Source of the DNA: Panicum virgatum
Lineage: Eukaryota; Streptophyta; Magnoliopsida; Poales; Poaceae
Length of the DNA: 64,000 nt
Reading direction: 5' to 3'
Assembly (NCBI RefSeq): GCF_016808335.1
Contig: NC_053149.1
Span: 59,201,922 to 59,265,921, forward strand
Part shown: positions 22,809 through 34,370 of the stretch, one piece after another
Layout of the letters: every line of letters begins with the position of its first letter
Position numbering within the stretch: position 1 is the stretch's first letter
Translations under genes and position numbers: made by a program
Notes under the pieces: generated by a model
Told to the model about the DNA's origin: nothing
Database searches by the model: none
What the model saw: the letters and a program-made list of their open reading frames with translations, nothing else

Positions 22809-24744
22809 CTACTTGTTTGCCATAGATGAGTCCATAACACTGCATGACTTGTCCATGAACTGCAGAAATGCGGAGGGGTAATATTAGGAAGGAATCATAA
22901 ATGTAACTTCCTAGATAGGCAAGAATAATGAGGTGAGAATCGAGATTCAGTCTTCACAAAAGTACAGAGTAACTACCATTCTAACATTGCAACTGTCTCC
23001 TTAGGTCTGAGTAAGCAATCCGGTTTAATTATTCTAACAGATTATAGTAACTACAATTCTTGAGATGCAATTGTGTGACACGCTCCGATAGGAGTAGCTA
23101 CCTCATGGATAATTACATATCCTACTTATATTTCTTGGGTTACTGCAAACAAGTTCTCATATCCCTACCCATTCTGAATCTTGTAGCAGGTACAGAAAAA
23201 TACTGAACAAAAATCTCATCTGATAATTTAGAAGACTACAAGGTTATATAGTGACCTACCATATATTAATTAGCACAAATAGAGATGTGTATTTCATATA
23301 ACTCAAACAAACAATGCATCAAATATATGGAAAAGTCTGCTGCTAAGTCTTACCTTTTTCATAGAATGTAACTCCCGTCCAAAAGGCTCTAGGAACTTCA
23401 AATCTATATCAAGGGGCCAAACCTGCATACAAGGAAAAAAATTGGTATTTAAAAAAAATATATTTCACATTGACTTGGTCCCATTCTCTTTTGTACAGGC
23501 AACCAAATTATGTAGGCATTAATGCATTATAGTTTTCAAATTATCACAAAAGCAAACAAATGTAAAGAGCGGGACATGCAATGCATTCCAGTAACCAAAC
23601 ACCCTAATATGAGTTGATTTATAGAATGTATTTTGTATCTCTGATGCAATTTACATGACCACAAACTTGCCAATTAACACTTCGAACAATGGTCTTTGCT
23701 TTAATAATTACAACAGCAGCCTTCAATAGTGAAAAATCAGTTTCATAAACATGATCATGAAAGTGAGAGACACAGGATCAACGTACAATAATCTCCATAA
23801 TGAGTAAGGTTTCTACTATTTGCTAAGATAGAAACAGAAAGACTACAGTATGAAAAAATGTGAAGCAGTACAGAGTATCAACCATAATTAGAAGTTAAAA
23901 GCACAGCCAAATTAACTGACACTAGACACCTTTAATGCTTTCATGTAACTATGTGGTTCTTTCTTGTTATTTGTACTGCAACGAAAATGACAAAACCGAC
24001 CACACAACCTGTCAAATTGCGAGCTAGGCATGGCAGTTGATGATGAAATCAACAACAATCGATGATGAAATCAACGATCAACCAACTGACCCAGAAGGTC
24101 AGGGCTTCGAAGCAGGACACACATAATTGATCGAGATCAGCCACGAGCCCACGAGCACCATCTCGGAACAGACTTAATACCATCGAATAGCTAATCGCTA
24201 CATCAATCGCATATGAAGCAAGACGGAATTTCAAACAAACTAAGATCAGGATGTTGATGGATTCATACCTTGAGCCCCATGAGCCTTAGCGGTGCCTGCT
24301 GCCCGGGTACGATGCACTCCGGCCCGGCTGCCTCCGCGAAGGCCTCCATGGCCAGCCCCTCCCCGATCGGATCCGGATGCTGCGGAGAAACCAACCAGCC
24401 TCCAGAATCAGCCTTCCTCCCCACCAACCTTAACCCAAACCAACCGCAATCAAGCCGGGAGGACGGGTGCGCTGCGCACGTACCTTCATGACGGCGAGGG
24501 AGTACGCGGCGGAGTCGTCCTGCGCGGCGACGCGCAGGACGGGCGCGTGGTGGATGCGCGGGACGGGCCGGATCCCCTGGCCGCCCGGGGCGGTGGCCGC
24601 GGCGGCGCGCCAGGGCGCGTCGTCGCCCGCCAGGAGCGGGCGCTTGGAGCCGGCGTGGGGGGAGACGGACGAGGCCGCGGGGGCGGCGGTGGTGGCCGCC
24701 GGGAGGGCGGCCGGCGAGGAGGTGGTGGTGGTGAGGGACGCCAT
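22809..24744 (-). CDS. Conserved-looking 163-aa protein, possibly plastid-targeted
   Basis: Four minus-strand exons, 24744-24484, 24379-24269, 23422-23354 and 22859-22809 (TAG), each end in a complete codon and have GT/AG borders. They give 163 aa (87, 37, 23 and 16 residues). The N-terminus (MASLTTTTSSPAALPAATTA...) is rich in Ser, Thr and Ala with almost no acidic residues, as in chloroplast transit peptides. The core contains PVPRIHHAPVLRVAAQDDSA, CIVPGQQAPLRLMGLKVWPL, DIDLKFLEPFGRELHSMKK and FMDKSC. I do not recognise the family and assign no function. Evidence that it is real: four consecutive phase-0 junctions, no stop, and a compact short-exon structure. It is divergent from the aspartate aminotransferase pseudogene about 510 bp upstream. 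Confidence 0.72.
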
Positions 24745-25255
24745 CGGATAAGGCGGAGGGGGGCGGGGGGTTCCGCTTGCGTGTTGGGCTCGCTCGCGCT
24801 GTGGGGAGGCGAGAGGCGAGAGATGGGAGCGGGTGGGGGGAGGGATCTTTTATCAACCGCGGGGGCCGGGTGGCCCAATGTCAGTTTTACGATCGCCCGC
24901 TCGGAAGATCCTCTCGCGGTCGACCGACCGACCGTCCACCACGTGCGGCTTCTTTCCCTTTTCCCGTGTTTGTTTGTTTCTCATTTTCTTTTCCTCCTCT
25001 CTCGCGTTTCACATTCCCATTCCTTCCCTCTTCCCGATCTAGAGCAGTGCAGCCGGAAGGTCGCTCGGGGCTGCGCCGACGGCGCGCGCCACCGGAGAAC
25101 GTCGGGCTGCCCCCACCCCACCTATTCCTCTCTTCATCGGCAGATCTCGGCCGGCGCGTTTGAGCGGCTGCGGGCCGGCGCGCTCGAGCAGCTCGTCCGT
25201 ACAGTAGTAGCAGCAGGCTACCCCCGTGTCCGATCCGCTGCTCCCTCGCCGTCCG
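24745..25255. promoter_or_regulatory. Divergent intergenic promoter region
   Basis: About 510 bp separate the minus-strand 163-aa gene from the plus-strand aspartate aminotransferase pseudogene. The sequence is GC-rich near the minus-strand ATG and C/T-rich (TTTCCC, TTCCTCC) in the middle, as in plant 5' leaders. No TATA box is assigned. Confidence 0.35.
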
Positions 25256-26803
25256 GAGGTGGCTTCCGCCGCCTTCGCCCTCACCTCGTCGGCGGCCTCC
25301 GCCGTCTCCGCCTAGTCCAAGGCACGACCTGCCCCTAACCCTCAGTCCCTACCATTTTGCTGCTCTACTGGTCCAGGGTCTGAATGTCTTCTGTGATGGC
25401 TTGTTGATGGGCGCATGTGCTTGGAGAGGGAAAGAATCAGGGGAGAAATTAAATGGCTGCCGTGTGGGGATCACGGGGAAGGTGACCGCCTGCTGGCTTT
25501 TCTAATTGCTCATACTCGTAGCCTCGTACTGCTTATTTGGATCATGGAGTTGATTTGGCGAATTACTTGGATGTTGTAGCATGAGATGCCCATGGGCCAT
25601 GGTTATCGTCGTGTATGGTCTGTCAATTGTTAGCCAGCAGTTCCTTAATTAGCAATTCATGAATTGAGACAACTTATAGCTTTTTTGCCGAATTCTAGTC
25701 TATGTGATCTGCTATGTTATCAGTTACTGCAGGTTTCTAGGACATTATCTGCCTTCCCATATAAGCATGTAGGTTACTGTTGAGTAAGCAGCAGGATTGT
25801 TCTGCTAACCATTGATCTATAAGCATGTCACAGGATCATCAACTTTGAATGGAGGACTACTTGCTTTAATAACTTCTGCAAGAAAAGATATGCTCCATAC
25901 TATGTTTCTACATGCATATAATATCATAAGTTCACTTATGAACACATCTGTTGGAGCTTAAGTGCTTTCAGAGCATAAGCAAATAATTGTCTTAAGAGTT
26001 CTGAATTGAACCGAGAACCTCATTTCATGATAAATAAAATGACGCACCAAGTGCTGTATAGGAATGATTATTATTTTGATTGGTACACACTTTAAATTTC
26101 CTATGCTGAAGCTAAGACGCATCACTATTGACAGGCTAGCAAGTTATGATAATTTTCTTCTTCATTGAGGGTGATGTTTTGTATTTTTGTTGCCTTTTAT
26201 TTAGTGTGCACTCCTGTGTGAAGCTTTGACATCTCTTTGTGCAATGATGTGATTTATGCTTTGAGTTATGATTGCTCTTTTCTTGAACGCAGAACTTTGG
26301 CCATGTTATGATGGCCCTTGCAGTGGATGTTTTTCGTTTTGTGGGAGTGCCAGCGGCTCCACCAGACCCAATTCTTGGGGTTTCAGAAGCCTTTTAAAGC
26401 AGATAAAAATGACATGAAGCTCAATCTTCGTGTTGTTGCCTATAGAACAGAAGAGTTGTAGCCCTATGTCCTCAATGTAGTCAAGAAGGTGAGCCTAATG
26501 AGCATCAGCATTCTGTTAATAATAGAGGTTCCTGTCTTCATGTTCTCTTTTGCTTGCTGTAGGTTGAAAATCTTATGTTGGAGAAAGGAGAAAACAAAGA
26601 GGTACGGTGGAAATTCGGAATTCAAGTTGCATGGTCATAAGAATTCATTTCTCCTTAGTTTATTTTTGTTTTATGTATCTGAAACTGAAGGAAAGTTCTG
26701 GATTGTGGTGCAGTATCTTCCTATTGAAGGCTTAACAGCATTTACCAAAGCAACTGCAGAGCTACTCCTTGGATCTGACAACCCCGTCATCAAGCATGGA
26801 CTG
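25256..26803 (+). pseudogene. 5' fragment of plastid-type aspartate aminotransferase
   Basis: Five segments match the N-terminal part of plant plastid aspartate aminotransferase in order, separated by intron-like DNA. (1) 25256-25340: a transit-peptide-like Ala/Ser sequence whose initiator is GTG instead of ATG and which holds a TAG. (2) About 26340-26487: PPDPILGVSEAF, then a one-base insertion, then KLNLRVVAYRTEEL, a TAG (CAG expected), and PYVLNVVKK. (3) 26562-26600: VENLMLEKGENKE. (4) 26714-26803: YLPIEGLTAFTKATAELLLG and DNPVIK. The catalytic lysine domain is absent. The intact enzyme transfers an amino group between aspartate and 2-oxoglutarate. Retained introns show it arose from genomic DNA, either a truncated duplicate or a captured fragment. 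With a lost start, two stops and a frameshift it is non-functional. Confidence 0.8.
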
Positions 26804-27859
26804 GTATGTACTATGCTGCACTTGCTGCCGGTATTGTACCTGTAGTGTTTCATGTAATGCAAATAGTGTTTCACAAGCTGGGCTTGAGTCTACTTGAGCT
26901 TTGACTGACAAGTTCTAGCTCTTAATCCACTTATGCTTGTCTCGGGTTGAAATTCATATTAATGACTGAGCCATCACCATCGAAACTTTATTTTCTATGG
27001 CTCATTATTGACTAAGTTGGAACACCCTACATTAGTTAACTATAGCTACCTAATGCAAAAGGAGGTAGGGGATAGTTATCAATTCTTTGTAGGCCACTGA
27101 ACCATTTCATTTATAGCATATCAACAGACCTTTTAGAGAAATGCATTTCAAGTGGAAAAATATTGTTAACAAAAGCTTTGTGGTGTGGCTCTGTATACAG
27201 CTACTTAATTCGGCTCTTTTCTTTGTTATTTCAGTTTCTGTAGCAAGTCATCAACAATATGGAGTAGAGGAAGAGGACATGGATCTGGAGTTCTAGACAG
27301 TTTATAAATCAAATGTCACAAGTATGTGCTCAACTGACTACCGTTGCTGTCTTGATGCTCGGTTTTACACTTTTATACCAAGTAGTATGTACTGTATAAT
27401 ATTTTTTTCTAAGGAAAGTTATACAAATGGTTTTTTTCCTAAGCAAAGTTATGTATAAAAAGTCTAAAAAGTTTATACAAAATAGATATTGATGAAGTTT
27501 TGGTACAAAAGTTATATAGAAAAATATACAAATAAGGTATGCGGTAAAATATTTACATGAAATCATATAAAAAAGTTTAAACCAAAATTTTTCAATAAAT
27601 TGTTAGGAGAGTTTGCTAGAAAAAGTTCTACGCTTGAATGACCTTCATATTTTTAGTTGAAAAAGTTTTCCTACAAGAAATTTCCAAAAATATTCCAAAG
27701 GGATAATTTTTCCATGGAAAAACTTATTCCTCCAGAATTTTGGTTTTTTAGTTGATAAAAGATATTTGCAAATATCTTTTATGTAAGTTTAGTTAAAAGT
27801 TATTAACAAAAGTTTGGTTGGTAAGTCATTTTTCAAAGTTCTTCCGGTCAATCATTTTC
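26804..27859. other. Intron-like then AT-rich filler, no gene
   Basis: After the last recognisable aminotransferase exon comes about 430 bp of unique-looking DNA and a possible acceptor (TATTTCAG near 27235) that opens no recognisable exon. From about 27380 the DNA is strongly AT-rich, with recurrent 'aaaagtt(a)tata' motifs. The same texture recurs at 28560-29330 and 35440-36130. Confidence 0.4.
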
Positions 27860-28505
27860 AACCAGCCATACTCGTTCCTACTGCTTAGGGCTAATCACGT
27901 CAACCTGTCATACTCAGCCAAACTGATTAGGGCCAATCATGTCATCCAACCATACTCGGCCCAACCAGTTAGGGTTGTCTGGGTTTTTAGGGTTCGACTC
28001 CGTCACCATATGTCTGGATTTTAGTATATATCAAGGTTGACTTGCCATACTTTTTCTAACTGATTAGGGTCAGTCACGTCCACCTGCCATACTCGGTCCA
28101 ATTGATTAGGGCCAATCACATCAACTTATCATACTTGTCCCAACTAATTAGGGACAGTCACGTCAATCTTCCATACTTGGCCCAACTGATTAGAGACATT
28201 CATGTCATCCTGCCATACTCGGCCCAACTGATTAGGGCTAGTCACGTCATCCTGCCATATTCGGCCCAACTGATTAGGGTCCATCATGTCATCCTGCCAT
28301 ACTCAGCCCAACCGGTTAGGGTGATCTGGGTATTAGGGTTCAACTCTGTTACCATATATTTGAAATTTTAGTATATACCAAGATTGATTTGCCATACCAG
28401 GCCCAACTGATTAGGGTCAATCACGTCCACCTACCATACTTGGCCCAATTGATTAGGGTCGGTCACGTCATCCTGCCATACTTGAACTAACTGATTAGGG
28501 CCATC
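27860..28505. repeat. 42-bp minisatellite with higher-order structure
   Basis: About ten to twelve diverged copies of a 42-bp unit (ACTGATTAGGGCCAATCACG, then TCATCCTGCCATACTCGGCCCA) run head to tail. Two insertions of a related about 85-bp spacer ('gttagggt..ctgggt.ttagggttc..accatat..ttttagtatat') interrupt the array at about 27965-28045 and 28312-28395, so blocks of units plus spacer form a second-level repeat. The unit is a multiple of three, which keeps long open frames with a 14-residue periodicity. I regard these frames as by-products. Confidence 0.8.
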
Positions 28506-30399
28506 CATTATTTTTTTTGTCTCTAATTACGTGTAATTTTCCTTGACCTTTTTTCTCTTCATCTTCGCATCAAAACTTTAAGCTTCATATTTTGTCTTAT
28601 ATTATACAAAAATTATACTAAAATAATTTTGGTTCAAAAATTTGCGCAATCAATTTTTTTAAAAAAATTGCACATTATTTTTTGTTTCTTTTTTTCTCTT
28701 CGGTATTTGTTTGAGAGATTGTTTTTCAGTCAAAATTTGCTTCTAACATAATTCTAACATATTTTAGCAAAAATTTTCTTTCTAATTTGCTCAAAAATTT
28801 TATCATCATTTTTTCTACTAAATTACTTTTTGTTTGATAACATATGTATGTTTAAAAGTGTATCTTCGAAATTACTTTTTCTCATCAAAATTTTTCCTGC
28901 AAAAATTTCCCCAAATTTTATAACTTGTTTTTTTCCACCCATATTTTTCTCATTACTTTATTTTTGTAACTATGTACATTTTTAAATCTTATATGACTAC
29001 AAATTTGTTATCTGAAGTTATATAATGTTTCTACAGTAGTTTTCTACAAAACGTTTTGCACAAAAGTTTGGATATGTCATCAGTTAACTTCTAAAAAAGT
29101 TTTTTCAACATAGCATTTTATAGAAAAGTTTTCTGGATAAATCATCTAAAAAGACCACTTGAAATATTTTCAGGAAATGTAGGCTTTTTTATATAAGTTT
29201 TCGCAATTAAATTTTTATCTACATAAGTTTTCTGGATGAAATAAAATGCTTTTTGCTACAAATTATTTCAAAACAATTAATTTTTTTCTATAAAAAAGTT
29301 TTTCTCATATCCCTCCTGTTGTTCGGCATCAATTGATCCCCCCCCCACCTCTGTTTTGTGTTTTTTTAGGAACAAATCTACAACTATAGGGTTAAAGCAG
29401 CAGTGTACATCCTTTTAGACAGTGAAAAAGGTACGCCACCGTAACATCATGTTTTTACATTGTACACTTAGGAAAATAGGAAATAAAAATGATGTAATAT
29501 CCATCTTTTTTGTAGCTGTTGTTGTACTTTAGTATCATAATCCCCCTAGGATAGAACCCCCCCCCCCCCCCCCCCCCCCCCCCCACCACCCACCCACACA
29601 ACGTACTGTCTGCAGTCTTTGTATCATGTTCTTATGTTTGCACCACGGGCAAAAATTCATATTTATTTTTATATTCGAAACTTTTTGTACAAGTGTACAG
29701 ATGTGTGTGGTGCTTTCAGGCCATGTTGCAACACATGATGATGATGATCCTTTCAGGAGATGGTATAAGTAGAACTGAAACTCTACATTGTATAAGTAGT
29801 TAGCATCTTAGCTATGTATTTGACAGTATGGAGATGCCCATGCCGAGAGAAACATGCACTGCATGAAGACCTCTTACTTATCCATTGCTAAAAGTAAGCC
29901 ATCAACTTCACTATTTCTTACCATAATCTTGCCGTAGGTTGTGCACCAGAATTTTGTGGAAATTAGCTGAAACATGGCTTCCAGGAGGTAATGTCAGGAT
30001 ACTTAACTTATACAATGGAAACATATACTATTGTGGTTGTTTGCGTTTGTATGTCTGAAATGCACCCGTAGCATTAGCGCGGGCACTCTACTATGTTGGA
30101 TAGGATAATAAGGATGTTGATGTTTATGACTGTTTTATGTTTTCCTATGGTCATGATGTATGTCATGAAGTAATTTCTGAATGTGATTCTGTAGCCAAAG
30201 TTTGGTCTGGAACCATATGATGGCTTTGTATGCCTGAAATTTATCTATAGCGTTAGCACTTAATTTTTTAAAAAAGGTTTCACATGTTTGGAAGCAGCTA
30301 GGAAGCATTGGCAATATTCATGCTGTATATTGGGGAGGTGTATGAGTTGAGATTGATTTCTTCTCTTTTCTTTCGTATATGAAACTATATTTACTTCGA
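28506..30399. other. AT-rich filler with long C tract and Helitron-like ends
   Basis: No gene seen. Up to about 29330 the DNA is T/A-rich. A pure C run occupies about 29559-29584. Near 30061-30091, CACCCGTAGCATTAGCGCGG precedes ACTCTACTA, similar to the CCCGTAGC-N-GCACGGG hairpin and CTA-type 3' terminus of grass Helitrons. A second, more degenerate version lies at about 30233-30262. The corresponding 5' end was not found. Confidence 0.4.
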
Positions 30400-31140
30400 T
30401 GGATTTTCTTAACAGGAATAAACTTTGGGACATGCTCTGGTCATGCTTTGGAATTACACTTTGCATCCGTAAAGGGATCCTTGTGTTTGCGGTTTTGCCG
30501 TCCGATTCAAAAGTAAATGGAACAAAAAGTAAGTTTCAACTCTGGTTAATATTATCTCTTTGTTGCAGGCGTACCTCAAATACCACTAGAGGCCTCAAAA
30601 GAAATGCTACAACGGGCGCTGGATTTGCTGCAACAGATGAGTACTCACTCTGTGTGTTGTTATATACATTTAGCTGAAATGTGGCTAAACCAATAGGTGG
30701 TTACATTACCTTTTTACGATAGACTGATATTGTCTATCTATAATACACTGATGATTGTAAGTTAGAGATGGTATACTTTCCATAAGTCACTGCATATTTT
30801 GAAGACAATAATTAATAATAGCTTTCATTTAGCCCACTTTTCAACCAGTCTATGCAATGATCTACAGGTGGATCAGTCAACTTCAGGACATATGTATCCC
30901 ACTGTGCTCTCTGCAATGGTCCATAGTTCTACTTATTAGCAAGAGTGATTCCCTGCTGACTAACCGTCTAATATAAACTGATGTTTTGAGATATCTCCAA
31001 AGATTACAAATCTTTAAAAACTCATTGGTATTTCTCTATTGTATAAAAATTATGATATAGATTTTATATTATTGCAGCTGAAGGAATTGCACTATGAAAT
31101 TGATGATTGAAAAGCACGGGCAATCAAGTATTGACTAGAT
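30400..31140 (+). pseudogene. Possible gene fragment(s), unidentified
   Basis: Two exon-like islands occur in AT-rich DNA. After TTGTTGCAG (ending about 30569) a frame reads GVPQIPLEASKEMLQRALDL, then LQQ. After TATTGCAG (ending about 31078) another reads LKELHYEIDD, stop, KARAIKY, stop. A third at 30417-30520 is ambiguous in frame. These look like protein-derived pieces with acceptors in place, but no family was recognised and at least one stop interrupts them. They may be remnants of a gene or pieces carried by a transposon. Confidence 0.25.
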
Positions 31141-31298
31141 ATGCTAATTACTTCACTTCTTGAAAGGATCAAGTTGTTATTTTATTTGATCGAGCAAACC
31201 AGCACACACAAGCTGTATCTGAAATTTTTTTGAAAAACAGCACAGAAGGGAGAAGGTACAGTACCCCAGCACACACACACTGTATCTGAAAAAACATT

Positions 31299-32357
31299 TG
31301 TCGGTACCCCAGGACTGGGGTACCCCCTCTTGCTGTGTCCAGGCAAGGATCTTGTAGTTATCCTTAACTACATCCAAACAGCCGGACCCCTGCGGTCCGG
31401 AGTCCTGTTCTCCCAGCAGCGGCCCGGACCGTTCCACAGTTGGGAAAGGTCCGGAGACACCACGTGTCCCGGAAGAGGCAGGAACTCGTGCGCAAGCAGC
31501 CGGGGCTCCGGACCTCCCACGGCGACCGGACCCCCGCGGGGTCCCGGACCCTCATGGGGTCCCGGACCCCCTGTATAATAATCGGACCCCTCACTAAGGG
31601 AAGAGATCGACGCCCCGCGTCGGGGTGGTCCGGAGCCGCCACGTGTCTGCAAGATATGGCCGCTTGGGTTTCCTTAGTAACGTTCACCCACCATTGCATT
31701 CATTGCGGTTGGTGGACGTCTGCATTGATATGACAGAAGCTGAGGCGTTTCATTGACCAGGGGACACTATTGATCGCGTATTACCAAGGCAGTGAAGCCG
31801 CTGGCGCCGCCCATACCGCATCTGCCAGCCTGCTGTGACAGATGGATACGACGGCTCGGCTTCGCCCATTATGACGCTACATAATAGCCTCAGCAGGCCA
31901 CGCCGCAAGCTACGCTACTCCAACGGGCGCCTAGCTGACGGGACAAGAAAAGACCCCCCCCTGAGTCAGAAGAGCAGCAGTGTGCATATCGGAGGAAAGA
32001 TTCGCGACCACTGTAGCCACAGTCACGTTGGGCCCACCTGTCGGGGCACCAACGTTCTATGTATCCGCTCCCCCTTGATCTATAAAAGGGGGGGCGCCGC
32101 TAGAAAACCTCAGGCTGGGCAAGAGCCAAGGCCAGCAGAGGATAGGTTCATACACACCACCAAGAACAATACATCTCCCAGTGGACGTAGGGTATTACGC
32201 TCCGGCGGCCCGAACCACTCTAAATCATGTGTTCTTGAGTCCCTTTCTCAGCGTAGATCCAGCCCCATCGCCTAGTACTTCCCCGAGTACTCCCTCTCTG
32301 GGAATAGGCGGGTGCGTTCCGCCACCCGGCTGTGGGTACCCCTAGAACCCCACAACA
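31299..32357 (+). repeat. 5' LTR of the non-autonomous element
   Basis: Starts TGTCGGTACCCC and ends CCACAACA. The first 30 bp contain a perfect inverted repeat, GGTACCCCAG / CTGGGGTACC with a GA spacer. Several GGACCCC / GGGGTCC motifs recur between 31380 and 31590. The TATA motif at 32081 is followed by a G run and the presumed R region. Confidence 0.85.
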
Positions 32358-33724
32358 TTTTGGCGCCGTCCGGGGGGAAGAACAGGCGCTGACTGGATCT
32401 TCAGGCTTCTGGGGCCGTGTTCATCCTCTGCAACGACGAACAAGAAGATGAAGGAAGGCAGGGCCACACTCACTCCACCTGTCTTGACACCGGCGCGGCA
32501 ACGCCCTCGGTGCGGCGGCGCACGACAGCGACGCCTGCTGTGCGTCGCCACTGCGACACCTCGGAGCCGGCGTAGCGGCGCACAGCGGAGGCGCCGCTGG
32601 GCGCTGCTGCCCCTACGTCGACTCAAGGTTTTCTCTCAAGCAACGGCCACACCTTCTCTGCGGTGGCATGGTGTCGGCTCAAGGCTTCCTCTCAACATGG
32701 AGCCTGGAGCCGACGGCCATCCCGGAGGAAGTGGACCGTGTCGTCCTGCCGTCTCCAGCACCGGAGATCCACCTCAGCGTTGCTCGGTGCTGCTGCAGAC
32801 AGGACCCCGCCTCCTCGCGCGGGGGCCCCTGGCGCTAGCACCAAGGACAAGCCGGCGAACGACCGCACTTCTCCACGCGTCGCACCGGTCCATCTGCTGC
32901 GTAAGGGCTCTGGTTTCCATCGGCAACGGCGACGGCAGGGGGAGGGGGCCTCTTCCATTCAAAGCCAAAGAATTTGTCTCATGCCATGTAAGCATGTGAC
33001 AGCTCTTAAGGCAAGGAGGGGTCCCCCGAACTCCCGAGGTGATGCTGGATGATGCGGTTCAGGCACGTCCAGGGCGCCTTCACCTCCGAAGAACACGCTG
33101 TATAGCATGCAGCCGTAGGTTACTCCTAAGAAAAGACTAAGAGAATTCCTCCTTTGTAATAACGTGGCGCCTACGTGTGTGTCCAGAGCGGTCAAGGTCC
33201 GACCTTGTAAACCCGACCTCTGGCCCTATCACACAAACAGGCAAAAAACGGTCCGGAGCGGTGGAGGTCCGACCTCGTAATCCCGACCTCTGATGTATAC
33301 CGTGACAACCACAATAATAAAGGAGATTTACTTTCTCAGTTTTACCTAGGCTCCACCCTGATTACATTTATTCGCCTTGGTTTAACTATTCTTTCCTCTT
33401 GAACGGAGTTTTCCTTGTTGCTAACAATCCAAGTTAAGTTGCTAGCTTATGGTCAGGTGAAGACACCCCTTCTAGCTGGAAGGCAGTCCGGACCCCTGAG
33501 GACCTGCTCTGGAGAAGTGGTGCTTGTATCCTGGGGTAGAGAAGCTCTGCGTAGCTTAGCCTGGTAATGTACCCTAAGTTTACTTACTTCACTACCCTGT
33601 TACAAGTACTCTAGTATCCAGGACTGCTGTCCTTAGAGGTCCCGGGCTCCCTCCTAGTATAAGGCTTGGTTTCTTTGCACCTTACTATGAGGTCCGGTAA
33701 CATGCTTCATCAGATTGTCAGCAA

Positions 33725-34088
33725 CGGTCGCTACAAGTCCACTCCGGTGGCCCGCTCCGGCGGAGACCGCTCGCCACGGTCGCTACAAGTCCACTCCGGT
33801 GGCCCGCTCCGGCGGAGACCGCTCGCCACGGTCGCTCCAAGTCCACTCCGGTGGCCCGCTCCGGCGGAGACCGCTCGCCACGGTCGCTCCAAGTCCACTC
33901 CGGTGGCCCGCTCCGGCGGAGACCGCTCGCCACGGTCGCTCCAAGTCCACTCCGGTGGCCCGCTCCGGCGGAGACCGCTCGCCACGGTCGCTCCAAGTCC
34001 ACTCCGGTGGCCCGCTCCGGCGGAGACCGCTCGCCACGGTCGCTACAAGTCCACTCCGGTGGCCCGCTCCGGCGGAGACCGCTCGCCA
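33725..34088. repeat. Seven 52-bp tandem repeats in retrotransposon interior
   Basis: Units begin at 33725, 33777, 33829, 33881, 33933, 33985 and 34037 and are almost identical. They contain CGGTCGCT(A/C)CAAGTCC, ACTCCGGTGGCCCGCTCCGG and CGGAGACCGCTCGCCA. The only common variant is A or C at position nine. Since 52 is not a multiple of three, each translation frame cycles through all three phases, and the open frames on both strands are side effects of the repeat. Confidence 0.92.
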
Positions 34089-34370
34089 CGGTCGACAAAG
34101 AGCCGGGTCCGGGAAGTGGTGCTTACTCCCTGAGCGATCCGAAGTCTGTGTAGCCGCTTAGCTTGGTTCCGTACCCTAAGCCTACACCTTCGTCGCCCAA
34201 TGGAGAGCACTCTAGTACCTGAACCTGGCAACAGGCATACCGGACTCAGGGGTCCGGGATGCCCGCTCTCTCCATGAGCACACCAACGCAATCAACTTGC
34301 GTAGGAACACATCACGATGGTGGCCCCACCTGCGGGTTCGTACCTCACCCGAGGTGGGCCCGGGGGCCAC

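Noticed and set aside
24263..25338. Long frames of 197 and 348 residues across the small gene's first exons
   Set aside because: They are GC-rich shadows that cross well-supported introns of the 163-aa gene and the aminotransferase pseudogene.
30399..30677. 92-residue frame as a gene
   Set aside because: It runs through probable splice sites into AT-rich DNA and has no recognised domain. Only short exon-like islands are noted, with low confidence.
32448..33052. Frames of 129-183 residues in the non-autonomous retrotransposon interior
   Set aside because: No gag or pol motif and low-complexity Arg/Ser/Pro composition. Overlapping frames in both strands argue against coding.
33725..34088. CRISPR array
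   Set aside because: Units are contiguous 52-mers without unique spacers, inside a plant retrotransposon.
33666..34161. Repetitive proteins encoded by the 52-bp array
   Set aside because: All frames on both strands are open because the unit lacks stops. There is no reason to choose one as a gene.
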